Translations under genes and position numbers: made by a program
Shown here: positions 54,150 through 64,000 of the stretch, piece by piece
Numbering within the stretch: position 1 is the stretch's first letter
Layout: the number at the start of each line of letters is the position of its first letter
Source: Pseudoalteromonas luteoviolacea
GTDB lineage: Bacteria > Pseudomonadota > Gammaproteobacteria > Enterobacterales > Alteromonadaceae
Length of the DNA: 64,000 bases
Reading direction: 5' to 3'
Assembly (NCBI RefSeq): GCF_001696455.1
Contig: NZ_MAUJ01000001.1
Span: 1,860,001 to 1,924,000, forward strand
Notes under the pieces: model-generated
Told to the model about the DNA's origin: nothing
Database searches by the model: none
What the model saw: the letters and a program-made list of their open reading frames with translations, nothing else

Positions 54150-55255
54150 ACGACCTCCTGAAGCTGAGTGTGTTGAGAAATCGGTAATAGCATGCTAAAA
54201 CACGCTCCTCCGCTTGGCATGTTATCTACTTCAACACGCCCTTTATGTGAATTGGCCACCGAGCTGACGACTGCCAGCCCAAGGCCCGTACCTTGTGATT
54301 TGGTTGTAAAAAACGGTTCAAATAATCTGTCAGCCTGAGACAAATCTACCCCTGGGCCATTGTCACTCACAGAAATTCTTACTTGCTCATCTTGTGTTTC
54401 TCGGGCCGCACGCAACGTTATTTTTGCACCCGGTCCAATCACTTGAACACTGTTGTGGATCAAGTTCTGGATTGCGCTTGCAAGTGCCGTTTTGTTACCA
54501 ATAATCTCGATGTCTGGCTCCGGCAAAATGACTTCCATCGCAGCGCTATTCAATGACAACATTGCATCTGCACCAACTTTGACTTCATTCAGTAACTGTT
54601 GCATCGAAACGCGCTCAACAACTTGCTGCTCACCACTTTTGGCAAACAACAACATGTCATTCACTTGGTTTTCTAAATCTTTGAGGCGAGACATGAGTTT
54701 GTTATGAAACTTTTCTCTAGACGGCGTTGGCAAATTCGCACTGCCTAAGTTTGCACCGTAGAGCATTGCAGCAGATAGTGGCGTGCGCACTTGATGTGCC
54801 AAAGAGGCAACCATTTTGCCAAGCGCACTTAGTCGTTGCATGTGTGCAACCCTTGCTTGCAATTTACGTGTTTCAGTTAAGTCAGTCATTAATATTAATT
54901 GACCAGGTTCAGGCGTAAGTGCCGTGATCTCCAACTTGATAAGTCTGCCATCTCGCAAAGACACCTCATGACCATCATCTTGTTGCGGACTAAAAGAACG
55001 CTGAATGATGTTAAACCACTTCTCACCTTCTAATGGTTCTCCGAGCATATCTTTGGCAATTTGATTTGCCTTTGCGATCATGCCTTGTCCGTCCAGCACA
55101 ACAACACCAGCAGGCATTGTGTCAACTAAATGGCTTAGCCAACTCGCTTGCTGCCTTAGGTCGCTCAGTTCACCAACATAAGCTTCTTGCAACAAGCAAG
55201 GGTTGAATTGGTTTTCTGGCACAAATTGTGGATTTATCACTTTTGCTAACGCCAT
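54146..55255 (-). CDS. flrB: Flagellar sensor histidine kinase FlrB (FleS)
   Basis: Cytoplasmic kinase that phosphorylates FlrC. The 369 residues have a PAS-like domain (about 35-130; MPAGVVVLDGQGMIAKANQIA). The HisKA domain has the phospho-acceptor His in MVASLAHQVRTPL (near 155). The ATPase domain has IQNLIHNSVQ, SDNGPGVDLS and GTGLGLAV. No membrane helix is seen. A consensus sigma-54 element lies just upstream, in keeping with control by FlrA. Confidence 0.96.
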   Translation of the reverse strand: MALAKVINPQFVPENQFNPCLLQEAYVGELSDLRQQASWLSHLVDTMPAGVVVLDGQGMIAKANQIAKDMLGEPLEGEKWFNIIQRSFSPQQDDGHEVSLRDGRLIKLEITALTPEPGQLILMTDLTETRKLQARVAHMQRLSALGKMVASLAHQVRTPLSAAMLYGANLGSANLPTPSREKFHNKLMSRLKDLENQVNDMLLFAKSGEQQVVERVSMQQLLNEVKVGADAMLSLNSAAMEVILPEPDIEIIGNKTALASAIQNLIHNSVQVIGPGAKITLRAARETQDEQVRISVSDNGPGVDLSQADRLFEPFFTTKSQGTGLGLAVVSSVANSHKGRVEVDNMPSGGACFSMLLPISQHTQLQEVV

Positions 55256-55290
55256 GACACTACTCTCATGAATCTTCCTAGCATAGATAA

Positions 55291-55307
55291 AGCAATCCCT
55301 GTGCCAA
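55291..55307 (-). promoter_or_regulatory. Sigma-54 promoter for flrBC
   Basis: On the minus strand the sequence reads TTGGCACAGGGATTGCT, a full match to TGGCAC-N5-TTGCT, with GG and GC 10 bases apart. It lies 36-52 bases before the flrB start. Confidence 0.9.
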
Positions 55308-55363
55308 AGTTTATTTTAATTATTTTTCAAAAACTTAAGGCTATATTTGACACTAACAAAACT

Positions 55364-55392
55364 TTGACACTGTATTTTTATACAGATATAAA
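55364..55392 (+). promoter_or_regulatory. Sigma-70 promoter with embedded LexA (SOS) box upstream of the tag-type gene
   Basis: TTGACA (55364-55369) and TATAAA (55387-55392) are separated by the ideal 17 bases. The spacer holds the perfect palindrome CTGTATTTTTATACAG (55370-55385), which fits the gammaproteobacterial LexA consensus CTGT-N8-ACAG. LexA bound there would block polymerase. The leader to the ATG at 55489 is about 90 bases. Confidence 0.75.
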
Positions 55393-55488
55393 ATATAGTT
55401 AGTTTAGAAATATTGACTAGTGTTAGCTCGATTTTCATATGTAAAGGTCGACTATTTGACAGACACGGTATAGAGAAAAGGAAACGCT

Positions 55489-56094
55489 ATGTGTACCAGA
55501 TGCTTGTGGCTTGATGCCAGTAAACCTGACTATGTTGCTTATCATGACGAAGAGTGGGGCGTACCGATTTGGGACGATAATAAACTGTTTGAGTTTATTA
55601 CGCTTGAGTCCGCTCAAGCAGGGTTAAGCTGGTACACAATCTTGAAAAAAAGAACGCATTACCGAACTGCTTTTAAAGATTTTGATGTCAAAGCGGTTGC
55701 CAAAATGACCGAAGCAGATATTGAGCAACTCATGGACAACCCAGGAATTGTCCGTAATAGAGCAAAGATTAAAGCGACTATAAATAATGCTCAACGCTTT
55801 ATTGAAGTACAACAAGAATACGGTAGCTTTGCCAAGTATCAATGGAGTTATGTTGATTTTGAGCCCATTATCAACAATATCCGCGGGAGAGAAGACTACC
55901 CAGCTACCAGTGAAATCAGTGAGCGCTTTGCGAAAGATTTAAAAAAGAGAGGATTTAAGTTTTTAGGTCCGACGACTGTTTACGCACACATGCAAGCCAG
56001 CGGTATGGTGAATGATCACGATAACGACTGCTTTAGGAAGCAGCCATTGATTGAACATGCAAAGTCTCTCGACCTGAGCGCTCTGCTGAACTAG
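55489..56094 (+). CDS. tag: DNA-3-methyladenine glycosylase I
   Basis: Cuts 3-methyladenine from alkylated DNA. The 201 residues start MCTRCLWLD and contain the family motif ITLESAQAGLSW with E40 and W48. Putative zinc ligands are C2 or C5, H19 (AYHDEEWG), H177 and C181 (NDHDNDCF). AAGGAA lies 7 bases before ATG. It is the only + strand gene inside the flagellar region, sitting between flrBC and flrA. The LexA-like box in its promoter suggests DNA-damage control. Confidence 0.93.
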   Translation: MCTRCLWLDASKPDYVAYHDEEWGVPIWDDNKLFEFITLESAQAGLSWYTILKKRTHYRTAFKDFDVKAVAKMTEADIEQLMDNPGIVRNRAKIKATINNAQRFIEVQQEYGSFAKYQWSYVDFEPIINNIRGREDYPATSEISERFAKDLKKRGFKFLGPTTVYAHMQASGMVNDHDNDCFRKQPLIEHAKSLDLSALLN

Positions 56095-56096
56095 CC

Positions 56097-56126
56097 AATC
56101 TGAACCGACTAGTCTCGGTTCAGATT
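56097..56126. terminator. Bidirectional terminator overlapping the end of flrA
   Basis: A perfect 12-base stem (AATCTGAACCGA / TCGGTTCAGATT) with a 6-base loop lies 3 bases after the tag stop and includes the last codons of flrA. On the + strand it is followed by a T-rich stretch (ACTTTTTCATTTTTT). Confidence 0.8.
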
Positions 56127-57548
56127 ATACTTTTTCATTTTTTCGACAAGTGTTGTACGTCTCACACCCAATATTTCAGCAGCACGCGCAACAACATAGT
56201 CGTACCTTTCTAAAGCTTGCGTGATTAAGCTAACCTCTAAATCAGCAAGATAGTCCTTCAACTCAATACCCTCATCTGGCAACAGACCGAGAAGCGGTTG
56301 CTCAGCAGTGTTATCCATTTCTTCTTCATCATCAAAGTCACTAAAGCCATCGCTAAACAACTCATTGAAGGCATCTTTTTCTAGTAATTCCTCAGGGTAT
56401 TCCGGCTCAAACGCCTCTACTTCGATGTAACGGTATTTGGTTGGCAAATCGGTGACGTCCACCAGCTTTTCAGGGAACATGATAGCCATACGCTCCACTA
56501 AGTTTGCCAACTCTCGAATGTTACCCGGCCAAGCATGTGCTTTTAGACTCTCAATAGCCCGATCGGTAAACTTAACCCCCTTGTTACCTTGTTCCGTCAC
56601 TCGACGGAGCAATTCTTTGAGTAACAATGGAATGTCGTCTACACGCTGGCTTAACGAAGGGTTTTCAATTGGAAACACATTGAGTCGATAAAACAAATCT
56701 TCACGAAACTTTCCCGTTTCAATCATTTCTTCAAGGTTGCGGTGTGTAGCCGCAATGACACGTACATTTGCTTGAATAGGTTTAGTACCACCCACTCGCT
56801 CATAGCTACGCTCTTGCAACACCCGTAATAGTTTAACCTGCATTTGTAGTGGCATGTCACCTATTTCATCCAAGAATAGTGTGCCATTTTGTGCCAGTTC
56901 AAATCGCCCTTTACGAGCCGATATCGCCCCAGTAAACGCGCCTTTCTCATGACCAAACAACTCACTTTCAAGCAATTCTCCAGGGATCGCACCACAGTTT
57001 ACTGGTACAAATGGACCTGAAGAACGCGTTGACAGCAAGTGAACGTTTCTTGCTACCACTTCTTTACCCGTGCCAGATTCCCCAAGAATGAGAACATTTG
57101 CATCGGTCTTTGCAACTTGAGATATTAAGAACCGTACTTCTTTAACCGCTTCAGTGTCGCCGACGAGGCCATCAAATGCTTTGGCATCTTTGCTTTGGCC
57201 GCTTTGACCTGGCAGTAAGCTCAAATACTGCTGGCAGTCATGTAACAACTGCATAGTGATATCATGACTAAACGGCTCACTGATCAAACCAATTACATTG
57301 GCTAGTGACATTAAAGGTCGAAGCGTCTCACCCACCAGGATAAAAGGTTGCGCAGGCAGCTTTTTAATATGGTGCTCGTGATCCAATCCATTTAGTGCAC
57401 CAAGTACAATAGTACATTCTTGATATTTTTTGACCAACTCTGGGGTAAATTCTGACTCAGCAGTAACTTTTGCAGCTTGCCCACAGAATGTTAGTGCCGC
57501 AGCTAATCCAGAAGCACGATTATTGTTGTTATCGATGATCAGTATCAT
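56109..57548 (-). CDS. flrA: Flagellar master regulator FlrA (FleQ)
   Basis: Top-level sigma-54 activator of flagellar genes, controlled by c-di-GMP and FlhG in related bacteria. About 479 residues. The N-terminal receiver-like domain (about 1-125) begins [13 protein letters not shown] and lacks a clear phospho-Asp. The AAA+ domain (about 140-375) has Walker [11 protein letters not shown] and GAFTGA, and the C-terminal Fis helix-turn-helix reads [24 protein letters not shown] 57548 is taken as the start. A TTG 5 codons earlier (57563) is possible. Between AAA+ and helix-turn-helix is an acidic E/D-rich linker. Confidence 0.95.
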   Translation of the reverse strand: MILIIDNNNNRASGLAAALTFCGQAAKVTAESEFTPELVKKYQECTIVLGALNGLDHEHHIKKLPAQPFILVGETLRPLMSLANVIGLISEPFSHDITMQLLHDCQQYLSLLPGQSGQSKDAKAFDGLVGDTEAVKEVRFLISQVAKTDANVLILGESGTGKEVVARNVHLLSTRSSGPFVPVNCGAIPGELLESELFGHEKGAFTGAISARKGRFELAQNGTLFLDEIGDMPLQMQVKLLRVLQERSYERVGGTKPIQANVRVIAATHRNLEEMIETGKFREDLFYRLNVFPIENPSLSQRVDDIPLLLKELLRRVTEQGNKGVKFTDRAIESLKAHAWPGNIRELANLVERMAIMFPEKLVDVTDLPTKYRYIEVEAFEPEYPEELLEKDAFNELFSDGFSDFDDEEEMDNTAEQPLLGLLPDEGIELKDYLADLEVSLITQALERYDYVVARAAEILGVRRTTLVEKMKKYNLNRD

Positions 57549-57623
57549 TTGGACTGGATCCAAGTGTTTTTATAAGTCTATGAGGGAGATTGTAAGGGAG
57601 TATCTAAGGGATGCAATACCTAA

Positions 57624-57661
57624 GTGGCAATTTATTGACATTAACGCCAAATAAATGCCAC
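57624..57661 (-). terminator. Possible terminator between flagellin gene and flrA
   Basis: An imperfect stem (GTGGCA(A)TTTATT / AATAAATGCCAC) with one bulged base lies about 40 bases after the flagellin stop. No T tract follows. Confidence 0.4.
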
Positions 57662-57697
57662 TCAGTATGTTTCATATCAATACAAAAGCATTACATT

Positions 57698-58486
57698 TTA
57701 CTGAAGTAGGCTCAAAACTGATGATGCCGATTGATTTGCCTGACCTCTGAGCGCAATTGAAGTTTGCGATAAAATGTCATTTGCAGTCTTCTCTGCTGTT
57801 GCTTGTGCAAAGTCCGTGTCTGCGATTCGACTTTGGCTTTCTGCAATTCTGTCGCTTTGGTTACCAAGCCCTCTTATCGTACTATCCAACGTATTTTCAA
57901 ATGCACCAAGCTGTGCTCTTTGAGAATTGACGTCTTTTGCAACTTGGTCAGCCGCCGTGATTGCAGCTTGAGCACCAGCTTGCGTCGAGATATCTACACT
58001 CAAAATTCCAGCAGCAACAGTACCGTCGGTTGGGGTAAAGCTTTGCGTCGTGTTAGCATCTGGACCAACCTGAAAACTCGTCTGTTGACCGTCAAATAGA
58101 GGGTCACCACCAAATGTCGTATTATCAAAGGTTTCGGTGATTTGTGACTGAAGTTGGGAAACTTCATCTTGCAATGCTTGTCTGTCACTATCAGACAAAG
58201 CACCGTTACCAGCTTGAATAGAGAGCTCTCTAATACGGCCAACCGCATCGTTAACGCCCGACAACGCAGAGTCAGCAGTTTGAGAGTAAGAAATGCCATC
58301 ATAGGCGTTTCTTACAGACTGATTTAGACCGTCTTGTTGAGATGTCAGTCGGTTAATAATTTGAAGCGCCGCAGCATCATCAGCAGCTGAATTGACCTTT
58401 TTACCCGTCGCCAACTGTTGGCTTAACTTATTGTTGGTTTGCTCTGTACGGTTAAAAAAAGAATTACTTGGCGAATTAATTTGCAT
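57698..58486 (-). CDS. fliC: Flagellin
   Basis: Filament subunit. About 262 residues from ATG 58486, which has GGAGAG 4 bases upstream. The frame extends to 58510 without SD support. The D0/D1 N-terminal part reads INSPSNSFFNRTEQTNNKLSQQLATGKKVNSAADDAAALQI. The middle region is short, so the surface domain D2/D3 is nearly absent. The C-terminal D1/D0 is intact, ending SASSVLSLLQ. Its place beside pseB/pseC suggests it is the glycosylated flagellin. Its promoter could not be assigned with confidence. Other flagellin genes may exist outside the window. Confidence 0.93.
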   Translation of the reverse strand: MQINSPSNSFFNRTEQTNNKLSQQLATGKKVNSAADDAAALQIINRLTSQQDGLNQSVRNAYDGISYSQTADSALSGVNDAVGRIRELSIQAGNGALSDSDRQALQDEVSQLQSQITETFDNTTFGGDPLFDGQQTSFQVGPDANTTQSFTPTDGTVAAGILSVDISTQAGAQAAITAADQVAKDVNSQRAQLGAFENTLDSTIRGLGNQSDRIAESQSRIADTDFAQATAEKTANDILSQTSIALRGQANQSASSVLSLLQ

Positions 58487-58709
58487 CACACTCTCCAGTC
58501 TAGTGCTCATACTCTTAGTTTACGCCTACTCGCTCAAAAAGTCATCTATCGCAATAAATTAACCCACAGCGCCAGTTTAAATACTGCAAAATTTAAAAAA
58601 GTGATATAAAGTATTGAGTAATCACTTTTTTTTAGGGTGCTGATGCAAACTCTTTACCTAATACTTTTTTCTACAGTGTAAAGAAATGATTGCACCTTTA
58701 GATGGGTAA

Positions 58710-60889
<2,180 letters not shown>

Positions 60890-60897
60890 GGAAAACC

Positions 60898-62031
60898 ATG
60901 TCAAATCGCTGTTTAAAACTTGCATTTATTGGGGGCGGCGCCAATTCAGCTGTTGGGTATGTACACTTCTCTGCAGCTCAACTAGATAATCGATTCCAAG
61001 TCGTGGCAGGTGCGTTTAGCCGAGATAGCGAGCAAAATAAACTCACCGCACAGCAATGGGGCATTGACAATAATCGTGTTTATGCTGATTGGCAAGATAT
61101 GCTCAACGTTGAACGCCACAACATTGATGCTGTGGTGGTGTTAACGCCAACACCACATCACTTAGAAGCCCTAGAAACACTGTTTAAGCTCAACATTCCG
61201 ACTATTTGTGAAAAGTCGCTGGTCTGTGGCAGTGATGAAATTCAGCAGCTAGCTGAAAAATATGACGCAAAAAAACACTTTCTTGCTGTTACATTCAATT
61301 ATTCTGGTTATGCCATGATTAGGGAGCTTAAAAGCCTAATACAGCATAATAAGCTAGGTACTATTCAAAAAATACATTTAGAAATGCCACAGGAAGGGTT
61401 CAAAAGACCACCTGAAATTGCGGGAAAGGCGTCTCCACCTCAAGCTTGGCGTTTACAAGACTACTCCATGCCAACAATTTGCCTTGATTTAGGTGTACAT
61501 TTGCATCACCTATCAAGCTATTTACTTGAGATAGAACCAGAAAAAACCAGTGCGCTCTTCGCTACCCATTCTGAATACACTGATTTGGTGGATGATGTGC
61601 AAATGCTGTTAAAGTACCCAAACAACATCACAGGAAGTATGTGGATGTCGAAAACGGCGATCGGTCATAGAAATGGCTTAAAAGTGCGCGTGTACGGTAC
61701 TGAAGGAAGCGCATTATGGTATCAGCTCAATCCAGACGAACTGGAGCTCAACTTCAACGATGGGCGCAGGGAAATACTGGATAGAGCCGGCCAATGTCAG
61801 TATGCGAATCAATTTAGATACAATCGGATGAAACCAGGCCACCCAACGGGCTTCGTAGAGGCATTCGCTAATCTTTACACTGATATACATCTCGCGTTAG
61901 AGAGCTATTTAGCTTCAAAAGACAATGCCAATGAATATGTCTTTGGTTTTGAGCAAGCCCGTGATGGCTTAGCATTGTTTGAAGCTGCAACCCGCTCCAA
62001 TCAATCTGGCACTTGGGAAAGTATCAAATAA
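60898..62031 (+). CDS. Gfo/Idh/MocA-family NAD(P)-dependent oxidoreductase of the sugar locus
   Basis: The 377 residues have an N-terminal Rossmann domain (LAFIGGGANSAVGYVH, about 8-23; VVVLTPTPHHLEAL; ICEKSLVCGSDE) and a C-terminal substrate domain with conserved CLDLGVHLHHLSSYLL and YGTEGSALWYQL. It lies 8 bases after pseC. It is not one of the six standard pseudaminic acid enzymes, which suggests an extra oxidation or epimerisation step in this strain's flagellar sugar, or in a second sugar. Substrate not predictable. Confidence is high in the family and low in the exact role. Confidence 0.85.
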   Translation: MSNRCLKLAFIGGGANSAVGYVHFSAAQLDNRFQVVAGAFSRDSEQNKLTAQQWGIDNNRVYADWQDMLNVERHNIDAVVVLTPTPHHLEALETLFKLNIPTICEKSLVCGSDEIQQLAEKYDAKKHFLAVTFNYSGYAMIRELKSLIQHNKLGTIQKIHLEMPQEGFKRPPEIAGKASPPQAWRLQDYSMPTICLDLGVHLHHLSSYLLEIEPEKTSALFATHSEYTDLVDDVQMLLKYPNNITGSMWMSKTAIGHRNGLKVRVYGTEGSALWYQLNPDELELNFNDGRREILDRAGQCQYANQFRYNRMKPGHPTGFVEAFANLYTDIHLALESYLASKDNANEYVFGFEQARDGLALFEAATRSNQSGTWESIK

Positions 62032-62036
62032 TACCT

Positions 62037-62065
62037 AAGGGTGAAGGCTATGCCTTCACCCTTTT
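62037..62065. terminator. Bidirectional terminator between the oxidoreductase and the AMP ligase
   Basis: A perfect 12-base stem (AAGGGTGAAGGC / GCCTTCACCCTT) with loop TAT is followed by TT and overlaps the ligase stop codon. The genes are convergent. Confidence 0.85.
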
Positions 62066-63575
62066 ATTGGTTTTGTAACTTAACGTCATTTCTCAGCACT
62101 TTGCCCATTTGATTTCTTGGCATTTCATCCAAGCGCACGAATTGCCGAGGTTGCTGATAGTCAGTTAATTCCTGCAAGCACATTAGTCTAAGCGCTTTAT
62201 CCAAAGACGCCTCTCCTCGCTGCTCATAAGCAACTCGGATCACTTCCCCTAATTGAGGCTCTGCTACGCCAAATGCAACACATTCGACAATGTCAGGATG
62301 GCGTTTAATCACAGCTTCAATGTCTTGTGGAAAAATATTGATGCCACCACTAGAGATAACCTCTTTTTTTCTACCGACATAATATAAATACCCGTATGCA
62401 TCGAGATAACCCAAATCACCCGTGTAGAAAAAGCCCTCAGAGTCATAAGCCGCTTCTGTTGCATCTGGCATCTTGTGATAGCCACTAAACCCCGTAAGTG
62501 TTTTACAAGCAATCTCCCCTACTCCACCAACAGCGAGATGTTGACGCTTATCATCGCAGATTTTTAAATCTACAAAAGGAAGCGCTCGCCCAACACTGCC
62601 GTTTTTATCTGGCTCTGCTGACACACAAAAATCTGTCACAACCCCTACTTCAGATGCGCCATAGCATTCGTGAAATGCACAGTTCAATCGACCCAAAAGC
62701 GCCTTTTTTGACTCGGCATTTAAAACCGCAGAAGAGGAAACTAGGCAACGTAGAGAGCTCAAGTCAAAATCAGGGCCTTGATAAGCAAGAAGACTTTCTA
62801 ATTGCGCAGACACCGCGAATAAAAAACTTATTTGATGAGTCTCAATGGCATCTAACCAACTTTGTAAGACAAACTTGGCCATAATCACGGTGGTTGCGCC
62901 CAGCATCAATGGCATCAAAACGCCGCGCTGAGCAAGCGAATGGTACAATGGCGTAGCCACCAACACCTTGTCACTTTCAACCAAGCCATAATAATTTTTA
63001 GTCGCTTCAATTGCACGCTGCACTTTACAATGTTGACTCAATACAATCGGTTTGGGTGCACCTGTAGAGCCCGAAGTCATGGTCAAAATAAAGGGCGCAT
63101 GCACATCAACAGTGGTTTCAACAACGTCCAATATCTCATTATCTTGTTCGTTAAAAACTTGCTGCCATGTCATTTCATCAGCAACTGACTTTTCGAAACT
63201 AATTAACCTGTCTTGCTCAATTAAGTCTTTATCAAGTAATACTTTGCTGATCGTAGGCCAAGCCAAAACTGCTGCGACAGGCGTTTTTTTCAAGGCAACT
63301 TCAAGCGCTGCGCCTTTTAAGCTCATTGGCAGTGGCACAACAGCCAACCCCATTTTTGCAGCTGTCATTAATACGATGGGATACTCTATCCCATTCGGTG
63401 CAAATAGCGCGATCCTGTGTCCTGCTTTCAGGCCTATCTTGGTAAAATATGAAGCTAACCGGCATACTTTCTGGTCCAACTCTTGGTAGCTTAAGCTAGT
63501 ATGCTTGAAAATGACCGCTGTTTTATCGGGTGTCGATTGCACATGGCCTTGAAAAATGGCATAAATCCCACCCAT
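62064..63575 (-). CDS. Acyl-CoA synthetase / AMP-dependent ligase of the sugar locus
   Basis: Activates a carboxylic acid as an acyl-AMP. About 503 residues of the ANL family, with the P-loop TMTSGSTGAPKPIVLS near 168-183, the ATP motif ECYGASEVG, and FYTGDLGYLDAYGYLYYVGR with the KEVISSGG hinge near 385-420. The catalytic lysine lies in NQMGKVLRND close to the C-terminus. ATG 63575 has GAGG 5 bases upstream and follows the stop of the acetyltransferase gene by 1 base. An ATG at 63608 would overlap that gene by 32 bases. No carrier protein is in view. It may supply an acyl group for the sugar. Confidence 0.85.
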   Translation of the reverse strand: MGGIYAIFQGHVQSTPDKTAVIFKHTSLSYQELDQKVCRLASYFTKIGLKAGHRIALFAPNGIEYPIVLMTAAKMGLAVVPLPMSLKGAALEVALKKTPVAAVLAWPTISKVLLDKDLIEQDRLISFEKSVADEMTWQQVFNEQDNEILDVVETTVDVHAPFILTMTSGSTGAPKPIVLSQHCKVQRAIEATKNYYGLVESDKVLVATPLYHSLAQRGVLMPLMLGATTVIMAKFVLQSWLDAIETHQISFLFAVSAQLESLLAYQGPDFDLSSLRCLVSSSAVLNAESKKALLGRLNCAFHECYGASEVGVVTDFCVSAEPDKNGSVGRALPFVDLKICDDKRQHLAVGGVGEIACKTLTGFSGYHKMPDATEAAYDSEGFFYTGDLGYLDAYGYLYYVGRKKEVISSGGINIFPQDIEAVIKRHPDIVECVAFGVAEPQLGEVIRVAYEQRGEASLDKALRLMCLQELTDYQQPRQFVRLDEMPRNQMGKVLRNDVKLQNQ

Positions 63576-63576
63576 C

Positions 63577-64000
63577 TTAGCCTCGGCTTGCTGGAAACTT
63601 GGCAACATAATTAAATTCTTCCTCTGATGCTTGGGGGAATAAACATTGCGTAACTAAAAACGCATCTGAAGCCTTATCTAACTCGATAAACCCTTCTTTT
63701 TGATTTAGCAAATTAACGAATTTATTCTCTTTATTAATTACAGCGACCCAAGTCGCGTTTGGATGTAACGCTTCGCAATAGGCTAACTGCCATTTTAATA
63801 TCATTTGAGCATGGATAAAGTTCACCTTATCACTCGCCGCAAACCACCCCCCGTACAGGTACTCAGCATCTTTATGGCGATATACTTGATGCCACACATA
63901 AATTAACGGCGAGCCATTGTCTTCTAATACAAATGAGTGTCTTTGATTGTTAAACCACCAAGTGTAGTGATCTATGGGCTTGATAGAGTCTGTGATGGTC
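63577..64000 (-). CDS. GNAT-like N-acyltransferase, 5' end outside the window
   Basis: The frame is open to the window edge, so the start is not seen. The visible part (about 141 residues) begins TITDSIKPIDHYTWWFNN and contains YLYGGWFAASDKVNFIHAQ, MILKWQLAY and WVAVINKENKFVNLLNQKEGF. The pattern of a late N-K/E-N-x-x-x-N-L-x-x-K-x-G-F segment is like GNAT acyltransferases, where PseH-type enzymes have a similar ending. It is followed by the AMP ligase gene, so acid activation and transfer may be coupled. The family is a guess from the motif order. Confidence 0.5.
   Translation of the reverse strand, partial: TITDSIKPIDHYTWWFNNQRHSFVLEDNGSPLIYVWHQVYRHKDAEYLYGGWFAASDKVNFIHAQMILKWQLAYCEALHPNATWVAVINKENKFVNLLNQKEGFIELDKASDAFLVTQCLFPQASEEEFNYVAKFPASRG

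Overview
The window comes from a marine gammaproteobacterium of the Alteromonadales, most likely Pseudoalteromonas. This rests on the protein sequences, a single polar-type flagellar/chemotaxis supercluster with Vibrio/Shewanella-like order, a system I ccm cluster beside it, and moderately AT-rich intergenic DNA. The species call is recognition, not a computed match.

Layout. 1-5.4 kb holds housekeeping genes on the + strand: map, glnD and dapD, then a lipoprotein gene interrupted by an in-frame stop. 5.4-13.6 kb is mixed: putP, an EAL/HDOD regulator, an OprC-type copper TonB receptor, and an AT-rich islet with a secreted protein of unknown function and a membrane-anchored AraC regulator. 13.7-21.4 kb is mlaA followed, on the same strand, by the complete ccmABCDEFGHI cytochrome c maturation operon. 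21.5-24.4 kb holds a FliK-like/FlhB-like pair. 24.4-26.4 kb holds a coiled-coil membrane protein and a possible transposase scar that interrupt the conserved order.

26.4-55.3 kb is the flagellar/chemotaxis supercluster, all on the - strand. In transcription order it reads flrB-flrC; fliE-F-G-H-I-J; fliK-L-M-N-O-P-Q-R-flhB; flhA-flhF-flhG-fliA-cheY-Z-A-B-parC-parP-cheW-DUF2802. Sigma-54 type -24/-12 elements (GG-N10-GC) lie directly ahead of flrB, fliE, fliK and flhA, which matches the FlrA > FlrBC > structural gene hierarchy known in Vibrio. 55.4-58.5 kb has a tag-type DNA glycosylase with a LexA-like box, the master regulator flrA and a flagellin. 58.7-64 kb starts a flagellin-glycosylation locus (pseB, pseC, an oxidoreductase, an acyl-AMP ligase and a partial acetyltransferase).

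How it works together. FlrA, sigma-54 and FlrBC would drive basal body and export genes. FlhF and FlhG set polar number and place. FliA serves late genes. CheA/CheY/CheZ/CheB/CheW with ParC/ParP form a polar chemosensory array. Pse enzymes make the sugar that decorates flagellin. Two key genes, cheA and fliF, each carry one apparent single-base frameshift in an otherwise intact frame. These are either assembly errors or real loss-of-motility mutations, and are the first thing to check in raw reads.
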